Below, piece after piece: positions 49,016 through 57,925 of a DNA stretch of 64,000 nucleotides. The translations under genes and the position numbers were made by a program. A model generated the notes under the pieces. That model saw nothing but the letters and a program-made list of their open reading frames with translations, did no database searches and was not told where the DNA came from. Origin of the DNA: Ptiloglossa arizonensis (Eukaryota; Arthropoda; Insecta; Hymenoptera; Colletidae); assembly GCF_051014685.1 (NCBI RefSeq), contig NC_135055.1, positions 5,506,001 to 5,570,000 on the forward strand, written 5' to 3'. Within the stretch, counting starts at the first letter, position 1. Each line of letters starts with the position of its first letter.

Positions 49016-50189
49016 GTTAATTTCCGCGATTGTTACTAAGATTTATGCATGTTCCCAATATTAATCGAACAAGTTGTATCTTATTTATGCATTATAAATG
49101 ATTATACTTATAGAAATTAATTTTCATCGAGATTCAAAGTAAGAACTCGTTTAGTAAAGTTTCAAAGCATGAAAAGTAATAATTATCTATTTAGTGGAAT
49201 AGTTTAACACTTATTTAATTCTCATAATTTACACAATACGCGTAGAAGTAGTATTTTTTACTGAAACGTGCTGAATTTCGATTAATCGCTTTTCTATATA
49301 GAAAAATCATCGTGATAAACACTTGTGAGTCGATAATCGATATGTGTTGCCTTGATTTCGAGGTATCAAGGATTTTTTGAAATGTATAAAGGAAGGCTAG
49401 AATGCAGAGAAATTTCATTACGCTGATTTCGTTTAACTTTACATTTATTTGAAAGATGATACATACGAAACTTTGTACAGAAATATTTATTTATTTTATC
49501 GCACGGTAGGGATTACCATACAAATGGAATTACTTATCTTTAATGTCGGTAAATTTATCCTCGTGGCGCTCTCTATTGGTGGAAATAAGAACAATTCCTC
49601 AATAAACTTGAGCGTTTCTCCGCCAGGTGTTTTCACGTCTTAAGTGTAGTTTACCTATTCTCCAGTAGATGGCAACTCACTTCATCGCCGTGTGACATAT
49701 GTGTAGCACTGAGCGTTCGGAATATATATGCATATATACAAACTATTTTTTCGATATGTAGAGAAGGATTCATTTATTTTATCGCACGGTTACTTCGATT
49801 GGCTTTGTTCGATCTAACAAATATTTCCAGAAAGTAATGACTTTCAAGCCATTATTTATACTAGAACATTGTTAATAATTGTTTAATCTACGGTCCCACG
49901 ACGATTGTTAATAAATATGCTAAATAAACATTAAGAAATTACGAAATCTGCGAAGGGGAGCGGTTTCGGTGAATGTTTGTTCATTTCCGCGATTGTTACT
50001 AACATTTACGCTGGTTCCCAATATTAATCGAACAATGTGCATCGTATTTATGCATTAAAAATGATTGATTCGCCTATAGCAATTGATTTTGATCGAACTT
50101 CAAAGTAAAGAGATGTTTCTTAAAGTTTTAAAACATGGAAAGTAATAATTGTCTATGAGATATATCAATTTAACGTTTGATTAATACTT
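49016..50189. repeat. Satellite monomer pieces with an inverted 450-bp module
   Basis: Forward monomer pieces at about 49,016-49,440 and 49,850-50,189 flank a copy of the 450-bp module in the opposite orientation to those at 45.8-48.9 kb. The 64- and 67-residue frames here (49,449-49,643 plus; 49,215-49,418 minus) are read through repeat DNA and recur inverted in the other arm. I do not call them genes. Confidence 0.75.
49662..49674 (+). promoter_or_regulatory. CTCF-like site
   Basis: CCAGTAGATGGCA on the plus strand, so opposite in direction to the two upstream sites. It faces them across about 2.3-3.8 kb of repeat. Confidence 0.4.
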
Positions 50190-50447
50190 GAAGCATCGAA
50201 ATTTTTGGTATTTTCCTGATACCAAAGGTTGAAATTCAGGCATAAATTTTAGAAAATGTTTGATTTTGGGACTCTTGGCGTCAGTATACGATATGCGAGG
50301 AAGTGGCACGATTTCGCGGATTCTTAGAATTGATGTCAAATTCCAAGAATTTCCGCGAATCGAAATTTTGTTGGACTTTCGAACGAATTTCTGAATCATG
50401 GATCCCGATTTTCTTTGTATCAGGAGAACATGATAGTCGAGGACATA
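50190..50447. other. 258-bp segment found only beside the inner elements
   Basis: This sequence (with its inverted partner at 56,494-56,751) lies between satellite and structured element and is absent from the outer left copy, where mariner sequence takes its place. It shows a small inverted repeat, TTTTTGGTATTTTCCTGATA against TATCAGG/ACCAAA words. Not recognised. Confidence 0.5.
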
Positions 50448-50530
50448 TAGTTTTAAGTAGTTTTAGCAGTTTGATAGGATCGGGTTAAAGAAATGGAAAC
50501 AAATAATGGACAAAAATAAAGTTTCTGTTG

Positions 50531-51875
50531 TCTGTGAAATTGATTTTATTTCAATACATCAATTCATCGGAAATACAATCGCTTTTCTTCGATCCATTAA
50601 CATATTCGCACTTTCATACTCATTACAGAAATGTTGTTCTTTAAAGTACTCTACTTGTGGAAAGTACTGTACCGTAAAAATTACTATTCTAAACTCGCAG
50701 CCAATTAGCTCGGTACTACCCACGACGAATAATTATTGTTCGTCGCGAGTAATACCGATTACCAGGTCTCACCACGTGGAGGTTGCTGCGAGCGGAGACC
50801 CGGAGAGAGATAGATGGAATCAAAGTTCCATCGATCTCCCTCGACACGCGATACAAACGAAGATACTAAACCAAAGAGATGGAAGGAATCAATGTTCCTT
50901 CGATCTCCTCGTTTAGTTCTGCCAAGCAATTACATTATGGAAAAATTAGGCAAAATTGGAAAAGACGCGACACGAACCGTGCAGTTGGTCCTACTAGGTC
51001 GGTCCCGTTTCCCCTCAGTGGGCCCGATTAAAGAGGAAATGCACGACGCCGTCCACTCCTTGGAGTGCCCCGTTTCTCCCAACTCCGCGTCAGGAACCAC
51101 GCAAAGCGTGGACCTGACTCACGAAGGATGACGAAGAGAGGGTCTTATGGCACAGGGCTTCCACAGGGACCGATGCGAACACCTGCCCCTGTGTTCGCAG
51201 CATGTTCTCTCTGGAAGCGGACGCACCAGAAGAGACGGCGATCGACCGTTCGGACCACTTACACGGCCGGTCACTTGCTTATGCAACAAGCAGTGGTGAC
51301 CGGGCTGAGGAACGAGGAAGCGAGCAAAAATAAGCTAAAGATTGGATAATTGCTTGACAGATAACAGATATTTGTACACGGTGGCCTTAAAATTAACTTA
51401 TTCCAAGCTTAACTAAAGATCCCACGGCGGTTGCGACGATAGTGTCCTCTTCGTTCTTCGTTCTTCGTTCTTCGTTCTTCGTTCTTCGTTCTTCGTTCTT
51501 CGTTCTTCGTTCTTCGTTCTTCGTTCTCCTGTGTGCCTATCTAAGAGAAACCTAAAGTCAAGGCATGATAGAAAAATGATAGAAAATAGAAATGAAGTTG
51601 GTTAGTGATTAAATACAGTCATGCAGTAACAAAGGAAATAAAGGCAAGAATGACAAAAAAATAAACATGGAAAAACAAGTACAAAGTAAAATCAGAGAAC
51701 AAATGAAATGAATTATACAAAGAAACAATTAAAAAAAAAAGAAAGGATTGAGAGAGTGGTCGCCAGTACTGACCACCGCCTACCGGCGGCCAGTACCGGT
51801 TACCAAGGTGGGGGGTCCCCCTTCCATAAACCTAAAACGAAGAGATCCGTCCACCTCGGAGCCTCCAGGGGGAAT
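50531..51875 (-). ncRNA. Candidate structured non-coding RNA, inner left copy
   Basis: Predicted start at 51,875 (A of TCATTC) and end shortly after AATAAA (complement 50,545-50,550), about 1.34 kb. It holds the full set of stem-loops described for the inner right copy, at mirror positions: the nested 5' hairpin 51,757-51,805, then 51,267-51,303, 51,174-51,199, 51,089-51,118, 50,876-50,907, 50,807-50,838 and 50,762-50,803, and the terminal hairpin at 50,710-50,758. The frames 50,506-50,916, 50,814-51,131 and 51,065-51,349 lie on the opposite strand and overlap each other in different frames. They are not kept in the diverged copies, so I leave them out. Confidence 0.5.
51446..51528 (-). repeat. 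(GAAGAAC)n heptamer tract, about 11 units
   Basis: Two units longer than its mirror partner at 55,430-55,494. This is the only length difference I found between the two arms. Confidence 0.95.
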
Positions 51876-51907
51876 GAAATTTTAAACAACCGGGGGCTCC
51901 TTATATA
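51843..51907 (-). promoter_or_regulatory. Core promoter: TATA, initiator, downstream element
   Basis: On the minus strand TATATAAG (51,900-51,907), TCATTC (51,872-51,877) and GGATCT (51,843-51,848) sit at the same spacing as in the other copies. It transcribes leftward, away from the palindrome centre. Confidence 0.6.
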
Positions 51908-52000
51908 CCCTCCGCAAGGTCACTTACCAGTGACTTACCGTTACTTCCATTGTCTTTGTTCGACCTAATCGAATATTTCAACAACTTGATGGCTTTTTAG

Positions 52001-53113
52001 CCATTATTTATACTAGAACATTGTTAATAATTGTTTAATCTACGGTCCTACGACGGTTGTTAATAAATATGATAAATAAACATCAAGATATTGCGAAATC
52101 TTCGAAGGCGAACGGTTTCGGTGAATGTTTGTTCATTTCCGCGATTGTTACTAACATTTATGCACGTTCCCAATATTGATCGAACAATGTGCATCTTATT
52201 TATGTATTGCAATTAATTAAGAAACTTATAGAAATTGATTTTGATCGATACTCGTTGTTAAAACGTGTTTCGTAAAGTTTTTAAGCATGGAAAGTAACAA
52301 CTGTTCATTAGATATATTACTTTAACATTTGTTTAATTCTTATAATTTACACAATACGCGTAGAAGTGGTATTTTTTACATAAAAGTGCCAAAATTCAAT
52401 TAATCGCAGGTTCTAGATAGAAAAATCATCCCGATGAATACTTGCGAATCGATAATCGATACGTGTAGCCTTGAGAATGTCAGTTGGATCTCAGCGAAAA
52501 ATTCCTTCGCGAACAAAGAATATTTCAACGAAATGATATTTTACGCCATTATTTATACTAGGACATTGTTAATAATTGTCCAAAGTATGGTCCTACGACG
52601 GTTGTTAATAAAAATGATAAATAAACATCAAGATATTGCGAAATTTGCGAAGGTAAACGGTTCCGGTGAATGTTTGTTCATTTCAGCGATTGTTATTAAC
52701 ATTTACGCATGTTCCCAATATTGATTGAACAATGTGCATGTTATTTATGCGTTCAAAATGATGGAGTAACTTATAGAAATTGGTTTAGATCGAGATTCAA
52801 AGTAAAATGTGTTTCGTGATGTTTTAAAGCATGGAAAGTGACAATTGTTTATTAGATACATTAATGTAACATTTGTTTAATTCTTATAATTTACACAATA
52901 CACGTAGAAGTAGCATTTCTTACTTAAAAGCGCCGAAATTCAATTAATCGCTTTTCTAGACAGAAAAATCATCGTGATGAACAGTTGTGAATCGATTATC
53001 GATACGTGTAGCCTTGACAATGTCGGTTGGACATCAATGAAAAATTCCTTCGCGAACAAAGAATATTTCAACGAAATGATATTTTAAGCCATTATTTATA
53101 CTAGGACATTGTT
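52001..53113. repeat. Satellite monomers of about 544 bp, forward
   Basis: CCATTATTTA or CCATTATTTATA starts at 52,001, 52,546 and 53,089. This array lies between the inner left element and the palindrome spacer. The 96-residue frame 52,434-52,724 is read through a monomer and appears again inverted in the other arm; diverged monomers do not keep it. Confidence 0.85.
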
Positions 53114-53841
53114 TATAACTGTTTCAACTACGGTACTACGACGGTTCTTAATAATTATGATAAATAATCATCAAAATTTTGTGAAATTTGCGAAGGCAAA
53201 CGGTTTCGGTGAATGTTTATTCATTTCCGCGATTATTATTGCTCGTTATTAGTCGCTTTGTAAAAGTTTTAAGAATTATTAAGAACCGTCGTAGGACCGT
53301 AGTTTAAACAATTATTAACAGTGTCCTAGAATAAATAATGGCTTAAAATATCATTTCGTTGAAATATTTCTTGTTCGCGAAGGAACCGACATTCTCAAGG
53401 CTACACGTATTGATTATCGATTCACAAGTTTTCATCGCGATGATTTTTCTATCTAAAAAAGCGATTAATTGAATTTCGGTACTTTTATGTAAAAAATATC
53501 ACTTCTACGCATATTGTGTAAATTATAAGAATGAAACAAATGTTAAATTAATGTATCTTAGAACAATTGTTACTTTCCATACTTTGAAACATTAAGAAGC
53601 ACGTTTATACCTCGAATCTCGGTCAAAATTAATTGCCGTAGGCAAATCAATCATATTTAACGCATAAATAAGATGCATATTGGAAGATAAATGTTCGGAA
53701 CATGTATAAATGTTAGTAACAATTGCGGAAATGGACAAACATTTACCGAATCCGTTCGCCTTCGTAGATTTCGCAATATCTTGATGTTTAATTACCATTT
53801 TTATTAACAACCGTCGTAGGACCATACTTTGGACAATTATT
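53114..53841. repeat. Palindrome spacer, itself an imperfect inverted satellite junction
   Basis: Arm identity stops at 53,113/53,842. Inside, forward monomer sequence continues to about 53,245, then orientation flips at about 53,250-53,290 and one inverted monomer fills the rest. The flip lies about 210 bp left of the geometric centre (53,477). Left and right halves are homologous but clearly diverged. Confidence 0.8.
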
Positions 53842-54954
53842 AACAATGTCCTAGTATAAATAATGGCTTAAAATATCATTTCGTTGAAATATTCTTTGTT
53901 CGCGAAGGAATTTTTCATTGATGTCCAACCGACATTGTCAAGGCTACACGTATCGATAATCGATTCACAACTGTTCATCACGATGATTTTTCTGTCTAGA
54001 AAAGCGATTAATTGAATTTCGGCGCTTTTAAGTAAGAAATGCTACTTCTACGTGTATTGTGTAAATTATAAGAATTAAACAAATGTTACATTAATGTATC
54101 TAATAAACAATTGTCACTTTCCATGCTTTAAAACATCACGAAACACATTTTACTTTGAATCTCGATCTAAACCAATTTCTATAAGTTACTCCATCATTTT
54201 GAACGCATAAATAACATGCACATTGTTCAATCAATATTGGGAACATGCGTAAATGTTAATAACAATCGCTGAAATGAACAAACATTCACCGGAACCGTTT
54301 ACCTTCGCAAATTTCGCAATATCTTGATGTTTATTTATCATTTTTATTAACAACCGTCGTAGGACCATACTTTGGACAATTATTAACAATGTCCTAGTAT
54401 AAATAATGGCGTAAAATATCATTTCGTTGAAATATTCTTTGTTCGCGAAGGAATTTTTCGCTGAGATCCAACTGACATTCTCAAGGCTACACGTATCGAT
54501 TATCGATTCGCAAGTATTCATCGGGATGATTTTTCTATCTAGAACCTGCGATTAATTGAATTTTGGCACTTTTATGTAAAAAATACCACTTCTACGCGTA
54601 TTGTGTAAATTATAAGAATTAAACAAATGTTAAAGTAATATATCTAATGAACAGTTGTTACTTTCCATGCTTAAAAACTTTACGAAACACGTTTTAACAA
54701 CGAGTATCGATCAAAATCAATTTCTATAAGTTTCTTAATTAATTGCAATACATAAATAAGATGCACATTGTTCGATCAATATTGGGAACGTGCATAAATG
54801 TTAGTAACAATCGCGGAAATGAACAAACATTCACCGAAACCGTTCGCCTTCGAAGATTTCGCAATATCTTGATGTTTATTTATCATATTTATTAACAACC
54901 GTCGTAGGACCGTAGATTAAACAATTATTAACAATGTTCTAGTATAAATAATGG
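53842..54954. repeat. Satellite monomers, inverted
   Basis: Mirror of 52,001-53,113. Monomers read on the minus strand with the same 543-545-bp spacing. Confidence 0.85.
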
Positions 54955-55047
54955 CTAAAAAGCCATCAAGTTGTTGAAATATTCGATTAGGTCGAACAAA
55001 GACAATGGAAGTAACGGTAAGTCACTGGTAAGTGACCTTGCGGAGGG

Positions 55048-55112
55048 TATATAAGGAGCCCCCGGTTGTTTAAAATTTCATTCCCCCTGGAGGCTCCGAG
55101 GTGGACGGATCT
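55048..55112 (+). promoter_or_regulatory. Core promoter: TATA, initiator, downstream element
   Basis: TATATAAG at 55,048-55,055. TCATTC at 55,078-55,083 is a full match to TCAKTY with its A at 55,080, 32 bases from the first T of the TATA box. GGATCT at 55,107-55,112 is a full match to RGWYVT exactly at +28 to +33. All three insect core elements at exact spacing make a real RNA polymerase II start plausible. Confidence 0.65.
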
Positions 55113-55149
55113 CTTCGTTTTAGGTTTATGGAAGGGGGACCCCCCACCT

Positions 55150-55198
55150 TGGTAACCGGTACTGGCCGCCGGTAGGCGGTGGTCAGTACTGGCGACCA
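55150..55198 (+). other. Nested GC-rich hairpin near the predicted 5' end
   Basis: CCGGTACTG (55,156-55,164) pairs with CAGTACTGG (55,184-55,192), with one G-U wobble on this strand. Inside, GCCGCC and GGCGGT pair around GGTA, with a second wobble. An outer TGGT/ACCA (55,150-55,153 and 55,195-55,198) may extend it. It lies about 70-118 bases after the predicted start. Confidence 0.55.
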
Positions 55199-55429
55199 CT
55201 CTCTCAATCCTTTCTTTTTTTTTTAATTGTTTCTTTGTATAATTCATTTCATTTGTTCTCTGATTTTACTTTGTACTTGTTTTTCCATGTTTATTTTTTT
55301 GTCATTCTTGCCTTTATTTCCTTTGTTACTGCATGACTGTATTTAATCACTAACCAACTTCATTTCTATTTTCTATCATTTTTCTATCATGCCTTGACTT
55401 TAGGTTTCTCTTAGATAGGCACACAGGAG

Positions 55430-55494
55430 AACGAAGAACGAAGAACGAAGAACGAAGAACGAAGAACGAAGAACGAAGAACGAAGAACGAAGAG
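55430..55494 (+). repeat. (GAAGAAC)n heptamer tract, about 9 units
   Basis: GAAGAAC units on the promoter-sense strand, between the U-rich region and the stem-loop region of the element. Confidence 0.95.
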
Positions 55495-55637
55495 GACACT
55501 ATCGTCGCAACCGCCGTGGGATCTTTAGTTAAGCTTGGAATAAGTTAATTTTAAGGCCACCGTGTACAAATATCTGTTATCTGTCAAGCAATTATCCAAT
55601 CTTTAGCTTATTTTTGCTCGCTTCCTCGTTCCTCAGC

Positions 55638-55674
55638 CCGGTCACCACTGCTTGTTGCATAAGCAAGTGACCGG
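55638..55674 (+). other. Two-part hairpin
   Basis: CCGGTCAC and GTGACCGG form eight pairs. Inside, TGCTT and AAGCA form five more around a seven-base loop. In diverged copies the T-A pair becomes T-G (42.9-kb module) or C-A (43.4- and 63.7-kb copies) on the promoter strand, so strand preference here is mixed. Confidence 0.5.
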
Positions 55675-55741
55675 CCGTGTAAGTGGTCCGAACGGTCGAT
55701 CGCCGTCTCTTCTGGTGCGTCCGCTTCCAGAGAGAACATGC

Positions 55742-55767
55742 TGCGAACACAGGGGCAGGTGTTCGCA
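55742..55767 (+). other. Hairpin with a competing alternative pairing
   Basis: TGCGAACAC and GTGTTCGCA form nine pairs around an eight-base loop. The flanking GCTTCCA (55,723-55,729) and TGGAAGC (55,778-55,784) could close it. CACAGGG (55,748-55,754) can instead pair with either of two CCCTGTG copies (55,773-55,779 and 55,784-55,790), which would exclude the first fold. The hairpin is lost in the 42.8-kb module. Confidence 0.45.
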
Positions 55768-55822
55768 TCGGTCCCTGTGGAAGCCCTGTGCCATAAGACC
55801 CTCTCTTCGTCATCCTTCGTGA

Positions 55823-55852
55823 GTCAGGTCCACGCTTTGCGTGGTTCCTGAC
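55823..55852 (+). other. Twelve-pair hairpin with a small bulge
   Basis: GTCAGG pairs with CCTGAC, and CCACGC with GCGTGG, around TTT. A 1-by-2 internal loop separates the two stems. It is kept in the copies at 43,213-43,242 and 63,895-63,924 and missing from the 42.7-kb module. Confidence 0.55.
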
Positions 55853-55873
55853 GCGGAGTTGGGAGAAACGGGG

Positions 55874-55887
55874 CACTCCAAGGAGTG
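55874..55887 (+). other. Short hairpin with constant stem and changing loop
   Basis: CACTC and GAGTG pair around CAAG here, around TATAT in the outer copies (about 63,945-63,959) and around a different, longer loop in the 42.7-kb module, where the stem is CACTCC/GGAGTG. The loop changes while the stem stays. Confidence 0.5.
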
Positions 55888-56033
55888 GACGGCGTCGTGC
55901 ATTTCCTCTTTAATCGGGCCCACTGAGGGGAAACGGGACCGACCTAGTAGGACCAACTGCACGGTTCGTGTCGCGTCTTTTCCAATTTTGCCTAATTTTT
56001 CCATAATGTAATTGCTTGGCAGAACTAAACGAG

Positions 56034-56134
56034 GAGATCGAAGGAACATTGATTCCTTCCATCTCTTTGGTTTAGTATCTTCGTTTGTATCGCGTGTCGA
56101 GGGAGATCGATGGAACTTTGATTCCATCTATCTC
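56034..56134 (+). other. Pair of paralogous hairpins with a compensatory change
   Basis: The first hairpin (56,034-56,065) has GAGAT/ATCTC, a single mismatch, then GAAGGAA/TTCCTTC around CATTGA. The second (56,103-56,134) has the same outer stem and mismatch position, then GATGGAA/TTCCATC around CTTTGA. The A-T pair of the first is a T-A pair in the second, so both strands changed together. Confidence 0.6.
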
Positions 56135-56137
56135 TCT

Positions 56138-56179
56138 CCGGGTCTCCGCTCGCAGCAACCTCCACGTGGTGAGACCTGG
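56138..56179 (+). other. Long-loop hairpin with one G-U pair
   Basis: CCGGGTCTC (56,138-56,146) and GAGACCTGG (56,171-56,179) form nine pairs, one of them G-U on the promoter strand. The loop contains the palindrome CCACGTGG. Confidence 0.5.
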
Positions 56180-56182
56180 TAA

Positions 56183-56231
56183 TCGGTATTACTCGCGACG
56201 AACAATAATTATTCGTCGTGGGTAGTACCGA
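56183..56231 (+). other. Terminal 20-bp RNA hairpin, inner version
   Basis: Arms 56,183-56,202 and 56,212-56,231 form 20 continuous pairs, of which three are G-U, around a nine-base loop. The same wobble positions would be A-C mismatches on the other strand. This agrees with the direction of the promoter at 55,048. Confidence 0.65.
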
Positions 56232-56390
56232 GCTAATTGGCTGCGAGTTTAGAATAGTAATTTTTACGGTACAGTACTTTCCACAAGTAGAGTACTTTAA
56301 AGAACAACATTTCTGTAATGAGTATGAAAGTGCGAATATGTTAATGGATCGAAGAAAAGCGATTGTATTTCCGATGAATTGATGTATTGA

Positions 56391-56396
56391 AATAAA
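56391..56396 (+). terminator. AATAAA polyadenylation signal
   Basis: AATAAA lies 160 bases after the terminal hairpin, followed by T/GT-rich DNA at about 56,410-56,450. The outer left copy keeps AATAAA at the equivalent place (complement 42,206-42,211) although its surroundings have diverged. Confidence 0.5.
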
Positions 56397-56493
56397 ATCA
56401 ATTTCACAGACAACAGAAACTTTATTTTTGTCCATTATTTGTTTCCATTTCTTTAACCCGATCCTATCAAACTGCTAAAACTACTTAAAACTA

Positions 56494-57925
56494 TATGTCC
56501 TCGACTATCATGTTCTCCTGATACAAAGAAAATCGGGATCCATGATTCAGAAATTCGTTCGAAAGTCCAACAAAATTTCGATTCGCGGAAATTCTTGGAA
56601 TTTGACATCAATTCTAAGAATCCGCGAAATCGTGCCACTTCCTCGCATATCGTATACTGACGCCAAGAGTCCCAAAATCAAACATTTTCTAAAATTTATG
56701 CCTGAATTTCAACCTTTGGTATCAGGAAAATACCAAAAATTTCGATGCTTCAAGTATTAATCAAACGTTAAATTGATATATCTCATAGACAATTATTACT
56801 TTCCATGTTTTAAAACTTTAAGAAACATCTCTTTACTTTGAAGTTCGATCAAAATCAATTGCTATAGGCGAATCAATCATTTTTAATGCATAAATACGAT
56901 GCACATTGTTCGATTAATATTGGGAACCAGCGTAAATGTTAGTAACAATCGCGGAAATGAACAAACATTCACCGAAACCGCTCCCCTTCGCAGATTTCGT
57001 AATTTCTTAATGTTTATTTAGCATATTTATTAACAATCGTCGTGGGACCGTAGATTAAACAATTATTAACAATGTTCTAGTATAAATAATGGCTTGAAAG
57101 TCATTACTTTCTGGAAATATTTGTTAGATCGAACAAAGCCAATCGAAGTAACCGTGCGATAAAATAAATGAATCCTTCTCTACATATCGAAAAAATAGTT
57201 TGTATATATGCATATATATTCCGAACGCTCAGTGCTACACATATGTCACACGGCGATGAAGTGAGTTGCCATCTACTGGAGAATAGGTAAACTACACTTA
57301 AGACGTGAAAACACCTGGCGGAGAAACGCTCAAGTTTATTGAGGAATTGTTCTTATTTCCACCAATAGAGAGCGCCACGAGGATAAATTTACCGACATTA
57401 AAGATAAGTAATTCCATTTGTATGGTAATCCCTACCGTGCGATAAAATAAATAAATATTTCTGTACAAAGTTTCGTATGTATCATCTTTCAAATAAATGT
57501 AAAGTTAAACGAAATCAGCGTAATGAAATTTCTCTGCATTCTAGCCTTCCTTTATACATTTCAAAAAATCCTTGATACCTCGAAATCAAGGCAACACATA
57601 TCGATTATCGACTCACAAGTGTTTATCACGATGATTTTTCTATATAGAAAAGCGATTAATCGAAATTCAGCACGTTTCAGTAAAAAATACTACTTCTACG
57701 CGTATTGTGTAAATTATGAGAATTAAATAAGTGTTAAACTATTCCACTAAATAGATAATTATTACTTTTCATGCTTTGAAACTTTACTAAACGAGTTCTT
57801 ACTTTGAATCTCGATGAAAATTAATTTCTATAAGTATAATCATTTATAATGCATAAATAAGATACAACTTGTTCGATTAATATTGGGAACATGCATAAAT
57901 CTTAGTAACAATCGCGGAAATTAAC
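56494..57925. repeat. Mirror of 49,016-50,447
   Basis: Contains the inverted 258-bp segment (56,494-56,751), satellite pieces and one 450-bp module. The short frames here are the mirror images of those in the left arm and are not genes. Confidence 0.85.
57267..57279 (-). promoter_or_regulatory. CTCF-like site
   Basis: Mirror of the site at 49,662-49,674; CCAGTAGATGGCA on the minus strand. Confidence 0.4.

Larger units (their letters stand above)
50448..51996 (-). repeat. Structured repeat element, inner left copy (minus orientation)
   Basis: Reverse complement of 54,959-56,493 with only the heptamer tract differing in length. It contains one copy of the stem-loop region, not two. Its 3' boundary (TATAGTTTTAAGTAGTTTTA, 50,448 onward) matches the boundary of the outer left copy beside the mariner, which fixes the end of the element. 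Confidence 0.85.
44229..53113 (+). repeat. Left arm of the large palindrome
   Basis: Matches the reverse complement of 53,842-62,712. Positions pair with a constant sum of 106,941 outside the heptamer tract and 106,955 inside it; the 14-bp change equals two heptamer units. By eye the arms are almost perfect. I found two single-base differences (45,448 against 61,493 and 45,518 against 61,423) and did not check every base. At 44,228 and outward, mismatches become frequent. Confidence 0.95.
55080..56410 (+). ncRNA. Candidate structured non-coding RNA, inner right copy
   Basis: Predicted transcript of about 1.33 kb from the initiator A at 55,080 to shortly after AATAAA (56,391-56,396), which is followed by a T/GT-rich stretch as expected for cleavage. 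No substantial open frame lies on this strand. The RNA would fold into many local stem-loops: a nested hairpin near the 5' end, six more between 55,638 and 56,179, and a 20-pair terminal hairpin at 56,183-56,231. Two neighbouring hairpins are paralogues with a compensatory base-pair change, and the terminal hairpin differs from its outer homologue only by pairing-compatible changes. I know no RNA family with this layout. It could instead be an inactive repeat whose hairpins form at the DNA level. Confidence 0.5.
54959..56493 (+). repeat. Structured repeat element, inner right copy (plus orientation)
   Basis: The best copy to read because it lies on the plus strand. Order: hairpin GTCACT-GGTA-AGTGAC (55,021-55,036), TATA box (55,048), predicted start (55,080), nested GC-rich hairpin (55,150-55,198), U-rich region, heptamer tract (55,430-55,494), stem-loop region (55,638-56,231), AATAAA (56,391) and a GT/T-rich stretch (56,410-56,450). 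The element ends at AAAACTATA, about 56,493. Confidence 0.85.

Noticed and set aside
51065..51349. Frame with GLPQGPMRTPAPVF, which recalls the (G/A)(L/V)PQGS motif of non-LTR reverse transcriptases
   Set aside because: No catalytic FADD-type motif or other reverse transcriptase block is found in any frame nearby. The diverged copies do not keep the frame. The bases concerned form hairpin arms of the structured element, which explains the match better.
55800..55880. Possible hammerhead ribozyme core near CTGACGCGGAG...GAAAC
   Set aside because: The core reads CTGACGC, not CTGANGA, and the required three-stem arrangement and cleavage triplet are absent.
54959..56493. The structured element as a solo long terminal repeat
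   Set aside because: I see no TG...CA ends and no clear target-site duplication. The 1.3-kb distance from start site to AATAAA is far longer than in ordinary LTRs. It cannot be excluded for an unusual family.
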